Source of the DNA: Alteromonas macleodii
Lineage (GTDB): Bacteria; Pseudomonadota; Gammaproteobacteria; Enterobacterales; Alteromonadaceae
NCBI RefSeq assembly: GCF_903772925.1
Contig: NZ_LR812090.1
Coordinates: forward strand, 344,593-408,592
Length of the DNA: 64,000 nucleotides
Direction: 5' to 3'
Shown: positions 52,851 to 61,516 of the stretch, piece by piece
Numbering within the stretch: position 1 is the stretch's first letter
Layout: every line of letters begins with the position of its first letter
Position numbers and translations under genes: made by a program
The notes under the pieces: model-generated
What the model saw: the letters and a program-made list of their open reading frames with translations, nothing else
What the model was told of the DNA's origin: nothing
Databases searched by the model: none

Positions 52851-53990
52851 ATGACTGCTGCAAATACACCGTCTAAAAGTGGCAAATTCACGTTACTTAT
52901 TTCAATTGCCGTTTTTACAGCAGCACTGGTGATATTACTGATGACTGCTGGTTTGGGGAACGCAACGCAAACGCCAGAGGCAAGACTACCCGTTGCGGTT
53001 TCAACAGGTACGGTCACCATTCAATCAGGCTTTGAAACGCCTATTAACGTATTTGGTTTAGTTGAATCACCTAAGGCCACATCTTTATCCTTTGATGTCG
53101 CTGGTCAAGTTACCAGAATGCTTGTAGAAGAAGGCGATGTAGTCAGTCAAGGCGATATACTTGCTCACCAAGATTTGCAGCGCCTAAATGCAAGAAAGCG
53201 AGAGCTACAAGCAGCGCTTGAGCGAGCAAATGCTGATCTTGCACTTGCTAAAGTTAACAGTGATAGAACCACCTCATTGGTGGAGAGAAAGCTAGAGTCA
53301 GCACAACGACTGGATGAAGCAAAAGCGAATTTAAACGTAGCGAAAGCGCAGGTTAGCGAAATGCAGGCTGCGCTCGAATCTCTCAATGTAGAAATAGCAA
53401 AAACTACGCTCGTTTCGCCTTTTGATGGTGTTGTTAATCGCCGATTTTTTGATGAAGGCAGTGTGGTGAGTGCAGGAAGCCCTGTATTTGGCATTACAAG
53501 TATCGACAATTATCAAGCCCGCTTTGCGGTACCTGCTGACGTCGTAGAGCAGTTTGATGTTAATGAACCCGTACTTGTGCGTGTTGGCGATATTGATGTT
53601 GCTGGAACGGTATCTCAGCGGCTTCCAGTACGTAACGTGCAGACTCGAACCGTAGATATTCTGGTCACACTTAATAGTAACGAACAGGTTCGTCCTGGCG
53701 ACATGGCAATTCTGTCTGCCTTCCGCTCTCATTCTGAAACAGGTGCTTGGCTTCCTGTAAACGCGCTAAGTAATGGCCTTAGAGGCTTGTGGCGTGTTTT
53801 CGTTTTATCTAGTGAGTCAAACGCCACCATAGAAGCGCGCGTTGTCGAGGTGGTATATACCGACGGAAATAGAGCGTTTGTTCGCGGCGCGCTCAAAAAC
53901 GGTGATGTTTATGTTAAAGAGGGCACCCATAAATTAGCGCCAGGGCAAATGGTAGCTATACCCAGTGAACAACATGCTGGGGCCCATTAA
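52851..53990 (+). CDS. RND efflux periplasmic adaptor (membrane fusion protein)
   Basis: A 379-aa HlyD/AcrA-type adaptor from ATG 52851, chosen for AAAGGA 6 nt upstream. An N-terminal TM anchor at about 16-35 is not a lipobox, so it is anchored by a helix. The lipoyl half-motif VEEGDVVSQGDILAHQD and an alpha-hairpin (about 100-170) come next, then SPFDGVVNRRFFDEGSVVSAG and a beta-barrel domain. The stop overlaps the pump start as TAATG. No outer-membrane TolC-type gene follows, so the pump probably borrows one. Confidence 0.92.
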   Translation: MTAANTPSKSGKFTLLISIAVFTAALVILLMTAGLGNATQTPEARLPVAVSTGTVTIQSGFETPINVFGLVESPKATSLSFDVAGQVTRMLVEEGDVVSQGDILAHQDLQRLNARKRELQAALERANADLALAKVNSDRTTSLVERKLESAQRLDEAKANLNVAKAQVSEMQAALESLNVEIAKTTLVSPFDGVVNRRFFDEGSVVSAGSPVFGITSIDNYQARFAVPADVVEQFDVNEPVLVRVGDIDVAGTVSQRLPVRNVQTRTVDILVTLNSNEQVRPGDMAILSAFRSHSETGAWLPVNALSNGLRGLWRVFVLSSESNATIEARVVEVVYTDGNRAFVRGALKNGDVYVKEGTHKLAPGQMVAIPSEQHAGAH

Positions 53991-56900
53991 TGAAGTCATT
54001 TAACTTCGATACCGATAAACCCTACCCGTGGTACACGCTTTTTTATCGTCGGGGTCACTTGCTGGTTTTAAGTCTATTGATTTTGATTACCGCAGGGTTA
54101 TCAGCTTTGGGCTCATTACCACGAATAGAAGACCCTCGAATTGATACAAGAAACGCGCTAATTATTACCCAGTATCCTGGCGCATCAGCCGAGCGAGTTG
54201 AAGCCTTAGTCAGCGACGTACTTGAAGACAGGTTAAGGGAAATATTTGAGATTAAGGAAGTGAAATCTACCTCTCGTGCAGGAATTTCCATCATATTGAT
54301 TGAAACACAGGACTGGGTAGACAACACAAGTAACGAACAGCTATTTAGTGAGATCCGCGATGCAATAGGTGCTGCCGCTGAGTCATTTCCAGAAGGCGCA
54401 ATGGCGCCGATATTTGATGAAAAACGCGGCGCGACTGCCTTTACCTTGTTGCTTTCTGTGCGCGCTGAACACTTTGATAATACACCTATCACGCTCACCG
54501 CTCGTTTGGCTCAAGAACTTACCGACCGACTTCGCAATGTTAACGGTACTGAGTTAGTGCGTGTATACGGCGCACCGCAGGAAGAAATTAGTGTCAACAT
54601 AGACCCTATCAAGCTAGCTGCTACAGGCCTTACATTGCAGCAGGTCAGCAATACAATCAGTCGTGCTGACCCCAAATTGCCTGCAGGTATACTGAATACC
54701 GAACAAAGTAACCTGCGCTTTACGGTGGGAGAGGGCTTAAATGGTGTAAACATGATAGCGTCTATTCCTCTTGTTAATGAACAAGGGCGCTATTTGAGAG
54801 TCGAAGATGTTGCGTCGGTAGAACGCAGTTACACCACTCCACGAAGCGAAATAGCCTTTTTAAATGGTGAAGAGTCTATCTTTGTAGCCGCCCGCATGCA
54901 GCCTTCATTGCGTTCTGACGTATGGACGAAAAATGCATTAGCGGTGGTAGAGCAGTTTAATAAAGATTTCAGCGGCACCTTAACCGCGACGGTGGCATTT
55001 GAGCAAAATGAATATACTGCCACGCGCCTTGCCGACCTATCGATGAACTTATTGATGGGATGTGCGGTTGTCATGATGGTAATTCTACTTTTCATGGGGT
55101 TTCGCGCAGCATGGATTGTGGGGTTAGCACTGCCATTGTGCGCCGCTTTTGCGTTGTTTTCATTGAGCTTTTACAACGAGCAAATACACCAAATGTCAAT
55201 CTTTGGCATGATCATCGCCATCGGCCTGCTTATTGATAACGCTATCGTAATTACCGATGAAATACGCATTAACTTACAAGACCCTAACCTAACGCGGGTA
55301 GGGGCTATGGCAAAAAGTGTTTCTCACTTATTTGCGCCACTTTTAGCTTCAACACTTACGACTATTCTGGGCTTTATGCCTATCTTTCTTCTTGATGGAA
55401 ATATAGGTGATTTCGTAGGGCCAATAGCGATAAGCGTGGTCATGGCACTCATTGGCTCTTTGTTTATTTCACTGACTATTATTGCCGCGCTAGCCGCACG
55501 ATTTTTACCAAAGCACGATAATGCTTCGCAAGGTAAAGCCGTATCCAATTCGTGGTGGAAAGTTGGTCTTCAAGCGCCGCAATTAAGTCTAGCTTTTAAA
55601 AGGCAGTTAGGTCGTTGGATTAAACAGCCCATTTTCGTGCTACCGGTTGTTGCCATACTTTGCCTGTCTGGCTTTGTGTTGTCTTCGACACTGGCCAATG
55701 TGTTCTTCCCAAGCGCAGATAGAGACCAGTTTGAAGTTTATCTGTGGACGAAAGAAGGAAGCAGCATTGACAACACCACCCATTACGTGAAAGAAATTGA
55801 TGCCGCTATTCGCTTAGAGCAAGGTGTGAAGCAGGTTAGCTGGTTGGTCGGCGGCTCTGCCCCTTCGGTGTATTACAATCAAATGATGACCCGCGACAAC
55901 ATGCCTTATTTCGCCAATGCCGTGGTTTCTACCCACACGGTAGAAGAGGCGGCAGCGCTGGTGGGCAAGTTACAACATTCTCTTGATAGCGAGTACCCAG
56001 AAGTACAAATTGTAGTTCGGGCGTTTGGACAAGGTCCACCCATTGCCGCGCCTGTAGAAGTCGAAATATTTGGCCCAGATCTTAATATACTGAATGACCT
56101 AGGCGATAAAGTTCGTATGTTGATGTCACAAGTTGACGGCATATCTCAGTCCATCACCAGTATCTCTATGGGCGAGCCTGAACTTAAAATCAATGCCGAT
56201 AGTGATAACTTATCTTACCTTGGCCTAACCCTTTCTGAGCTTGCTAATCAAATGCAGGTTAACTTCTCGGGGATCACCGGTGGCTCGGTACTAGAGAGCA
56301 CAGAAGAAATTCCGGTTAGGGTAAGGCTTGATGAGGCTTACAGACAAAACGTCACTAGCGTGGATGCTATGCCAATACCTGTTGCGGGTGATAATGCAAT
56401 CTCGTGGTCACCCCTTGCCGCAGTTACTAATTTAACGCTACAGCCTGCAACTAGCAGCATTACTCGTGTTGACGGAGAAAGGCTTAACCGCATTCAGGCG
56501 TTTTTATTGCCTGGCGTACCGGCCGTTGATGCCAGTAATCAGTTAAGGGACTTGCTTGAAAGCCAACTTGAACTACCCGAGGGCTACAGAATTCACTTGG
56601 CGGGCGATGCAGATGAACAGCAGCAGGCACTAGGTAAACTTGCTACTTATGCACCTGTTTTATTAGTTCTTATGATAACTACGCTCATACTGACATTCAC
56701 AAGTTTGCGTATGGCAGGTGTTATTGCCCTAGTCGCGATACTTTCGGTGGGGTTGGGAATGTTTAGTTTGTGGATCTCAGGCTTGCCAGTAGGATTTAAC
56801 CCTTTACTTGGCTGTGCAGGGCTTATTGGTGTTGCAATTAACGGTTCGATAGTGGTCATTGCTGCAATCAATGCCAATCCCAAAGCAAAGAAGGGCGATA

Positions 56901-57136
56901 CAAAGGCCATTGTTGAAGAAACTATGAGTTGTAGCCGCCACATACTATCGACAACCTTTACAACGGTGGGCGGTTTAATTCCACTGTTGTTATTTAGCGA
57001 GGGAAGCTTCTGGCCGCCATTGGCTGTTGTACTTGCAGGTGGAGTTGGTTTTTCGGTTATCTTGTCGTTAGTATTTACGCCAACTATAGTGGCGGCATTT
57101 CAACGATATCGTTATAGAAACCATACATTAGCTTAA
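53990..57136 (+). CDS. RND efflux pump, inner-membrane permease
   Basis: A 1048-aa RND transporter with 12 expected TMs, of the hydrophobe/amphiphile efflux type. TM1 is at about 23-44. The first porter domain contains ITQYPGASAERVEALVSDVLED. The TM4 relay carries D416-N417 in LLIDNAIVITDEI, where AcrB has two aspartates, so proton coupling probably uses one Asp as in several other RND subgroups. The second half has GVAINGSIVVIAAIN. Substrates are unknown. It overlaps the adaptor gene by 1 nt and is likely controlled by the TetR protein upstream. Confidence 0.92.
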   Translation: MKSFNFDTDKPYPWYTLFYRRGHLLVLSLLILITAGLSALGSLPRIEDPRIDTRNALIITQYPGASAERVEALVSDVLEDRLREIFEIKEVKSTSRAGISIILIETQDWVDNTSNEQLFSEIRDAIGAAAESFPEGAMAPIFDEKRGATAFTLLLSVRAEHFDNTPITLTARLAQELTDRLRNVNGTELVRVYGAPQEEISVNIDPIKLAATGLTLQQVSNTISRADPKLPAGILNTEQSNLRFTVGEGLNGVNMIASIPLVNEQGRYLRVEDVASVERSYTTPRSEIAFLNGEESIFVAARMQPSLRSDVWTKNALAVVEQFNKDFSGTLTATVAFEQNEYTATRLADLSMNLLMGCAVVMMVILLFMGFRAAWIVGLALPLCAAFALFSLSFYNEQIHQMSIFGMIIAIGLLIDNAIVITDEIRINLQDPNLTRVGAMAKSVSHLFAPLLASTLTTILGFMPIFLLDGNIGDFVGPIAISVVMALIGSLFISLTIIAALAARFLPKHDNASQGKAVSNSWWKVGLQAPQLSLAFKRQLGRWIKQPIFVLPVVAILCLSGFVLSSTLANVFFPSADRDQFEVYLWTKEGSSIDNTTHYVKEIDAAIRLEQGVKQVSWLVGGSAPSVYYNQMMTRDNMPYFANAVVSTHTVEEAAALVGKLQHSLDSEYPEVQIVVRAFGQGPPIAAPVEVEIFGPDLNILNDLGDKVRMLMSQVDGISQSITSISMGEPELKINADSDNLSYLGLTLSELANQMQVNFSGITGGSVLESTEEIPVRVRLDEAYRQNVTSVDAMPIPVAGDNAISWSPLAAVTNLTLQPATSSITRVDGERLNRIQAFLLPGVPAVDASNQLRDLLESQLELPEGYRIHLAGDADEQQQALGKLATYAPVLLVLMITTLILTFTSLRMAGVIALVAILSVGLGMFSLWISGLPVGFNPLLGCAGLIGVAINGSIVVIAAINANPKAKKGDTKAIVEETMSCSRHILSTTFTTVGGLIPLLLFSEGSFWPPLAVVLAGGVGFSVILSLVFTPTIVAAFQRYRYRNHTLA

Positions 57137-57191
57137 TTTTGCGGTTAAACTATCCCTTTCTAATGAGCGTATAATAAGGGTGTATCAGCGT

Positions 57192-57314
57192 ATGCGAAAA
57201 TCTCATCCAATATTGCGCTGGTGGCAGACTGACTGCGTGAAATGTAAACGTGTCAGACTCTATATCGTTTGGGCCATAATTATGTTGGTGGTGTACTTGT
57301 ATGTCTGGCACTAG
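57192..57314 (+). CDS. 40-aa CxxC membrane peptide overlapping the DUF2982 gene
   Basis: An unlisted small ORF. The N terminus is basic with MRKSHPILRWWQTDCVKCKR (a C15-x-x-C18 pair). A single hydrophobic helix rich in aromatics (YIVWAIIMLVVYLYVW) follows. Its last 14 nt overlap the start of the DUF2982 gene in another frame, a layout seen in coupled genes. A perfect TATAAT is at 57170-57175 and AAGGG at 57176-57180, 11 nt before the ATG. Function unknown. It might be chance, but the composition and overlap argue for a real gene. Confidence 0.5.
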   Translation: MRKSHPILRWWQTDCVKCKRVRLYIVWAIIMLVVYLYVWH

Positions 57315-58008
57315 TGTTGAACCTATCTATATTCGAGCTGCGTCAAAAAGTAACGGCATTACTAGCCTAGTATTGGGCTGTGTAGGGCTGTTCGTCGCAG
57401 CCTTGTGGCTGGCCTTTTTGCCAGATTGGTTGTTTTTAGCCGGTATTTTTCTGACAAGTGCGGCACTGGTGTGTTTGCTAGTTGGTTATTTTAAGATACG
57501 CGAGCCAGACTTCAGCTTAGAAATAGCCAGAGATTACATCACCTATCGCCACCGTCTTGGCAGTTGGCGAATCCACTGGGACAACCTACAGCGTGCAGAT
57601 TGCCCACGTGTGCGCCATGGGTTGGATCACGTTCCCTTAGAAACAGTCGGCTTTAAAATAAAAAGCTATACCGATTTTCTAAATACAATATCACCTAGGC
57701 TTGCTACACACTTACTGATGGAGCAGCGACCTCTGCTAATGCAAAATACTGACGAAAACTGCGCGTCGGGAAGTTGTTACGAACAATCAATGTTTGACGA
57801 TAAGCAATACGTTATGGAAGACGGTACTATCATTAAAGGAATAAAAGCCATGTTAGCTCATCGTATGGTAGAGCTTCGAAAACGACTCGGTTTTGATATT
57901 TTTATCGCAAGCTCAGAGTTAGATAGAGACGCCAGCGAATTTGCTAGGTTAATCTCTGAATGTCAGCAATCACGGAAGTTTTTTCAAGAGCAAAATGCCA
58001 CGCAATAA
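57301..58008 (+). CDS. DUF2982-family membrane protein
   Basis: A 235-aa protein with two hydrophobic segments near the N terminus (about 19-39 and 44-63). A soluble domain with VGFKIKSYTDFLNTISPRLATHL in part, LLMEQRPLL, and a late helical region with LAHRMVELRKRLGFDIFI follows. This fits the DUF2982 family as I remember it. Function is unknown. It overlaps the 40-aa CxxC peptide upstream and is convergent with the hybrid histidine kinase. Confidence 0.65.
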   Translation: MSGTSVEPIYIRAASKSNGITSLVLGCVGLFVAALWLAFLPDWLFLAGIFLTSAALVCLLVGYFKIREPDFSLEIARDYITYRHRLGSWRIHWDNLQRADCPRVRHGLDHVPLETVGFKIKSYTDFLNTISPRLATHLLMEQRPLLMQNTDENCASGSCYEQSMFDDKQYVMEDGTIIKGIKAMLAHRMVELRKRLGFDIFIASSELDRDASEFARLISECQQSRKFFQEQNATQ

Positions 58009-58037
58009 CCAGTGCTATATGCGTGGCCAATAATTTG

Positions 58038-61000
58038 TTATACGCTGGGTTTGCTCTCCCGTAACACTTTCTCTGCTTCAGCGATAAGTGCAGGTAAATG
58101 CTCATCAACAAGTTTATGCTGGCCTAACTTGAGCGCGCTTTCAGTATCATTCGCCAGATGTTGCATGCGCGGCAAGCCAGTATAACAACACGCTCCATGA
58201 AGCTTGTGTACCTCGGTTTTTAGCTCGTTATAATCTTTTTCTTTCCACAGCGTTGAAAGTAATTCAATGGTTTCAGGGAGCAGCTCTATAAAGCCGTCTA
58301 ACATTTCTTTCGCGGTGTCTTGGTTTTGATTGGCACGTTTTAGCGCAAGCTGCCAATCAACTGAGGGAAGCTCTATTTCCCCTGGTTCAATGCTATGGCA
58401 CCAAGATTTGATCAGGTTAATAAGTAACTCTACTTCGATAGGCTTAGGGAGATAATCATCCATACCTGATGCGAGTAGTCGCTCCTGTTCTTCCTTAAAT
58501 GCGTGAGCGGTGACAGCAATAATAGGCGTACCCATATTTACAGGAGATTTGCGAATTTCCCTAGTTGCTTGTACACCATCCATCCCAGGCATCTGAACGT
58601 CCATTAAAATCAGGTCGAACTCTTGTGTCTGACACTGATTTACCGCATCTTGCCCACTAATCGTTGTAATGAGCTCTACAGGTGAATGGTCAAGCCATGT
58701 ATGTAGAAGTTTCAAATTCATTTCCATGTCATCAACAGCCAATACTTTCACGTTAGGCAAACTGCTGATCTTCTCTTGCATGGCATTTTTCGCAGGCGTA
58801 GCGTGCTGGTTCACTAAGCTATCTAACTTAGTCAAGGTTATTGGCATACGTATCTGAGAGTAAAAGTGCTGCGATAGGCTTGGATATTGAGCGTACGGCT
58901 CGGGGCCAGAGTACCAGAGAATTCGTTTTGTGGCTGGAAACTGTACAAACCGGCTTAGGTAAGTATCGCGCAATGCCATTTTACTTACCGGTACCGTTGC
59001 CATGAAGAAGTCATATTGACCGTTTAGCGTAGCTAAATAATCTAACGATTCCACTGAGGTAACCTTGGCACCTAATATCGACAACATATTAGCGCTTGAG
59101 CGGCGTGTTGCAGGAATGGGGTCGAAAATAACAACGCTTTTCTCTTTCCAATCTTCGCTACTCGTCAAAGAATACTTTTGGCTTAGCTGATTCATGCGAA
59201 GAGAAACGCTAAACGTAGAGCCCTGGCCCAGCACACTCTTAAGCGAAAGGTCTCCGTTCATCAGGCGAACGAGTTCCCTGCTAATTACAAGGCCTAAGCC
59301 CGTACCTTGGTAATTTCGATTTAGTGCATCGTCTACCTGTGAAAAAGCGCTGAAAAGCTTTTTCCTGTCTTGACGACTAATGCCAATTCCCGTGTCTTCA
59401 ACGACAATATTTAATTCGTGGATACCGTGCGGAAGCGAGCGCCCGCTTGCTGAGAATGTAATGGCTCCACTAGAAGTAAACTTAAGCGCGTTACTGAGTA
59501 AGTTGTTGAGTACTTGCTTGATGCGAAATACATCGCCAATAAGTTTTTCAGGCAGCGGATTTAAGTCGAAAACGAACTCGATGCGCTTGCTGTGCGAAGA
59601 TTTAGCCATAATGGTGACCATCTCTTCGAGTAACTTATTAGGTGAAAAAGGTTGGTTGTTTATTTGAAGTTTGCCCGCTTCAATTTTTGAAAAGTCGAGT
59701 ACGTCGTTAACAATGGTGAGCAGGTTTTCAGCTGCAGTATTAACGATCCGAACCTGCTCTTGCTGGTCCGTAGGTAGCAATGCGTTATTGAGTTCTTTGC
59801 TAAACCCCAATATTGCATTTAGCGGCGTGCGTATCTCATGGCTCATGTTGGCAAGGAACTGAGACTTTACGTTACTGGCCTTTATTGCGTCTTTTCGCGC
59901 AATGTCTAAGCGTGCATTTTGCTCTTCAATAAGCTCAACATTATTGCGTAAATCATCGGTTGCTTGTTCTACTTCACTTTCAAGCTGGCTTCGACTTTTC
60001 TCCATGAGTGCAAAAGAAAAAAGTCCAGCTTCTAGGAAAACGCCAACTTGGAAGCAGTAGGTAGTAAAGTCGTTTGAGGGCAGCACACCGATAAGGCTTA
60101 ACATGCCAATAATGGCACCGGTAGCAAGCATACCCCATGCAAAAATAAAGTAGCGTGCGGGTCTGAAATTATTTAGGAAGGCTTCCACCCCTGCGTAGAT
60201 ATAGCTCAAAATCGCTACCAGCCCTACGCCATATACCAGGTTGTTCTTCCAGATAGAGGGAAGAAGATCGACGAAGCACACGAGTCCAGTGAGTGCTTGG
60301 CACACTAATAATAAGTTTATAATAGGATGCGCAGTGGGCGAGTGCTTTTCGGTTTCTAAAAAGGTCATGGTGAACAAGCCTGAACTGATACCGATAATGA
60401 CGAATATCAATTCCGAATGACCGACTAGCCAAGAGGGAATTCCTTGAGTAAATAAAAGGTGTGTATGACCGCCCCACACAAATTGCCACAAGATCACCGC
60501 TAATATGTAACCAACATAAGCAATCAGGCTTTTCTCTTTTACGCCGAAAAATAAGGCCAAATTATAAATGGCAAGTATGAGTAAGCCACCGTAAAAAAAG
60601 CCCCAGAGCAAACTATCCATTTGGAAATAACTGCTGTGTAAAGGCTCAGCTTGTATGCGAAGTGGAGCGATGAGGCTTGATGAATGACTCTCGATGCGTA
60701 TGTAAAGGTCAACGGGGTCGCTGTTAGCGAGTTCAACCCGAAAGGTAGGAACGCGAAAACGCTGCTCTTTTTGCGCCTTACCTTGATGACTTTGACTAAT
60801 CACCTTTCCATTTTGTACTAAATAGAAATCAACATTATCGAGCTGACTAAAGTTTATTGAAAATACCCAGTTCTTGTCGTTTGACACATTGGCAACGGAT
60901 GTTAGCAACCACATACCATTATTGCGAAAGCCAAAGTTGGGGTTTCCGTGAGGATGCATAAGAAAGTCATTTCGTCTTCTTGATACATCTCCAATGGTAA

Positions 61001-61181
61001 GTTGGTAATCGGTTTCGAATAGAAAGTACAGCGAGTCTGATAAATCTAGCGTACTTTGTTCGTCAAAAAGCTGCTCGATATGTTGCGCTTGGGAACAAGA
61101 AGGCCAGAAGCTAGCTAGCAAAATAAATAGGAAAGAAAGTGCGCGAAAGGTTGCCATATTATTCTGTACTTTAACTACCAT
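58038..61181 (-). CDS. hybrid sensor histidine kinase, 7TM-DISM sensor, REC and Hpt domains
   Basis: A 1047-aa phosphorelay kinase. A signal peptide (about 12-33), a 7TMR-DISMED2 extracellular domain (about 40-180) and seven TMs (190-395) come first. HisKA has its phosphohistidine at H448 (FLANMSHEIRTPLNA); HATPase_c has DTGIGIS and QGTGLGLVISR. A receiver-like domain at about 680-795 lacks the phospho-Asp (T729 at that place). A true receiver follows with D861 (LILMDVQMPGMDG), then an Hpt domain with VHKLHGACCYTGLPRM, like BarA's, with H992 probably phosphorylated. The partner regulator is not in the window. Start could be M9 instead. Confidence 0.92.
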   Translation of the reverse strand: MVVKVQNNMATFRALSFLFILLASFWPSCSQAQHIEQLFDEQSTLDLSDSLYFLFETDYQLTIGDVSRRRNDFLMHPHGNPNFGFRNNGMWLLTSVANVSNDKNWVFSINFSQLDNVDFYLVQNGKVISQSHQGKAQKEQRFRVPTFRVELANSDPVDLYIRIESHSSSLIAPLRIQAEPLHSSYFQMDSLLWGFFYGGLLILAIYNLALFFGVKEKSLIAYVGYILAVILWQFVWGGHTHLLFTQGIPSWLVGHSELIFVIIGISSGLFTMTFLETEKHSPTAHPIINLLLVCQALTGLVCFVDLLPSIWKNNLVYGVGLVAILSYIYAGVEAFLNNFRPARYFIFAWGMLATGAIIGMLSLIGVLPSNDFTTYCFQVGVFLEAGLFSFALMEKSRSQLESEVEQATDDLRNNVELIEEQNARLDIARKDAIKASNVKSQFLANMSHEIRTPLNAILGFSKELNNALLPTDQQEQVRIVNTAAENLLTIVNDVLDFSKIEAGKLQINNQPFSPNKLLEEMVTIMAKSSHSKRIEFVFDLNPLPEKLIGDVFRIKQVLNNLLSNALKFTSSGAITFSASGRSLPHGIHELNIVVEDTGIGISRQDRKKLFSAFSQVDDALNRNYQGTGLGLVISRELVRLMNGDLSLKSVLGQGSTFSVSLRMNQLSQKYSLTSSEDWKEKSVVIFDPIPATRRSSANMLSILGAKVTSVESLDYLATLNGQYDFFMATVPVSKMALRDTYLSRFVQFPATKRILWYSGPEPYAQYPSLSQHFYSQIRMPITLTKLDSLVNQHATPAKNAMQEKISSLPNVKVLAVDDMEMNLKLLHTWLDHSPVELITTISGQDAVNQCQTQEFDLILMDVQMPGMDGVQATREIRKSPVNMGTPIIAVTAHAFKEEQERLLASGMDDYLPKPIEVELLINLIKSWCHSIEPGEIELPSVDWQLALKRANQNQDTAKEMLDGFIELLPETIELLSTLWKEKDYNELKTEVHKLHGACCYTGLPRMQHLANDTESALKLGQHKLVDEHLPALIAEAEKVLRESKPSV

Positions 61182-61516
61182 TTAGATAAGGGTTTTATTA
61201 TTTTTAGGGTGAATATTGAACGGAAACTTCAACCTTTTCTATTTAAACACTCTATTTGCAGAATAACAAAGCAAACAATTAACACATTGATAGCATTTAC
61301 ATTGCAAGGATCTTTGCTAAATAGCAAAGACTGTAAGGCATTGGCTATTTGAAAAGTGATGACAATTGTTTTCAAAGATTGCACACAAATGCGGTTTACC
61401 CCACAATAGCCTAAACGCTCGCGTACATTCAGTAAGTAGTGCGCTACAACACAACGAGAATGGCGGCCTTTCTATTACGAGCACATTGGTATTAATAACA
61501 AAACGAAAAAACTATC
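61182..61516. promoter_or_regulatory. divergent kinase/parC intergenic region with an 18-bp palindrome
   Basis: 335 nt, AT-rich, no ORF. It holds a perfect inverted repeat CTTTGCTA AA TAGCAAAG at 61312-61329, midway between the genes. Without a T run it is more like an operator than a terminator. Promoters for both genes must lie here; I could not place them with confidence. Confidence 0.45.

Noticed and set aside
53331..53732. 133-aa minus-strand frame inside the RND adaptor gene
   Set aside because: Fully antisense to a clear coding sequence, with no domain signal.
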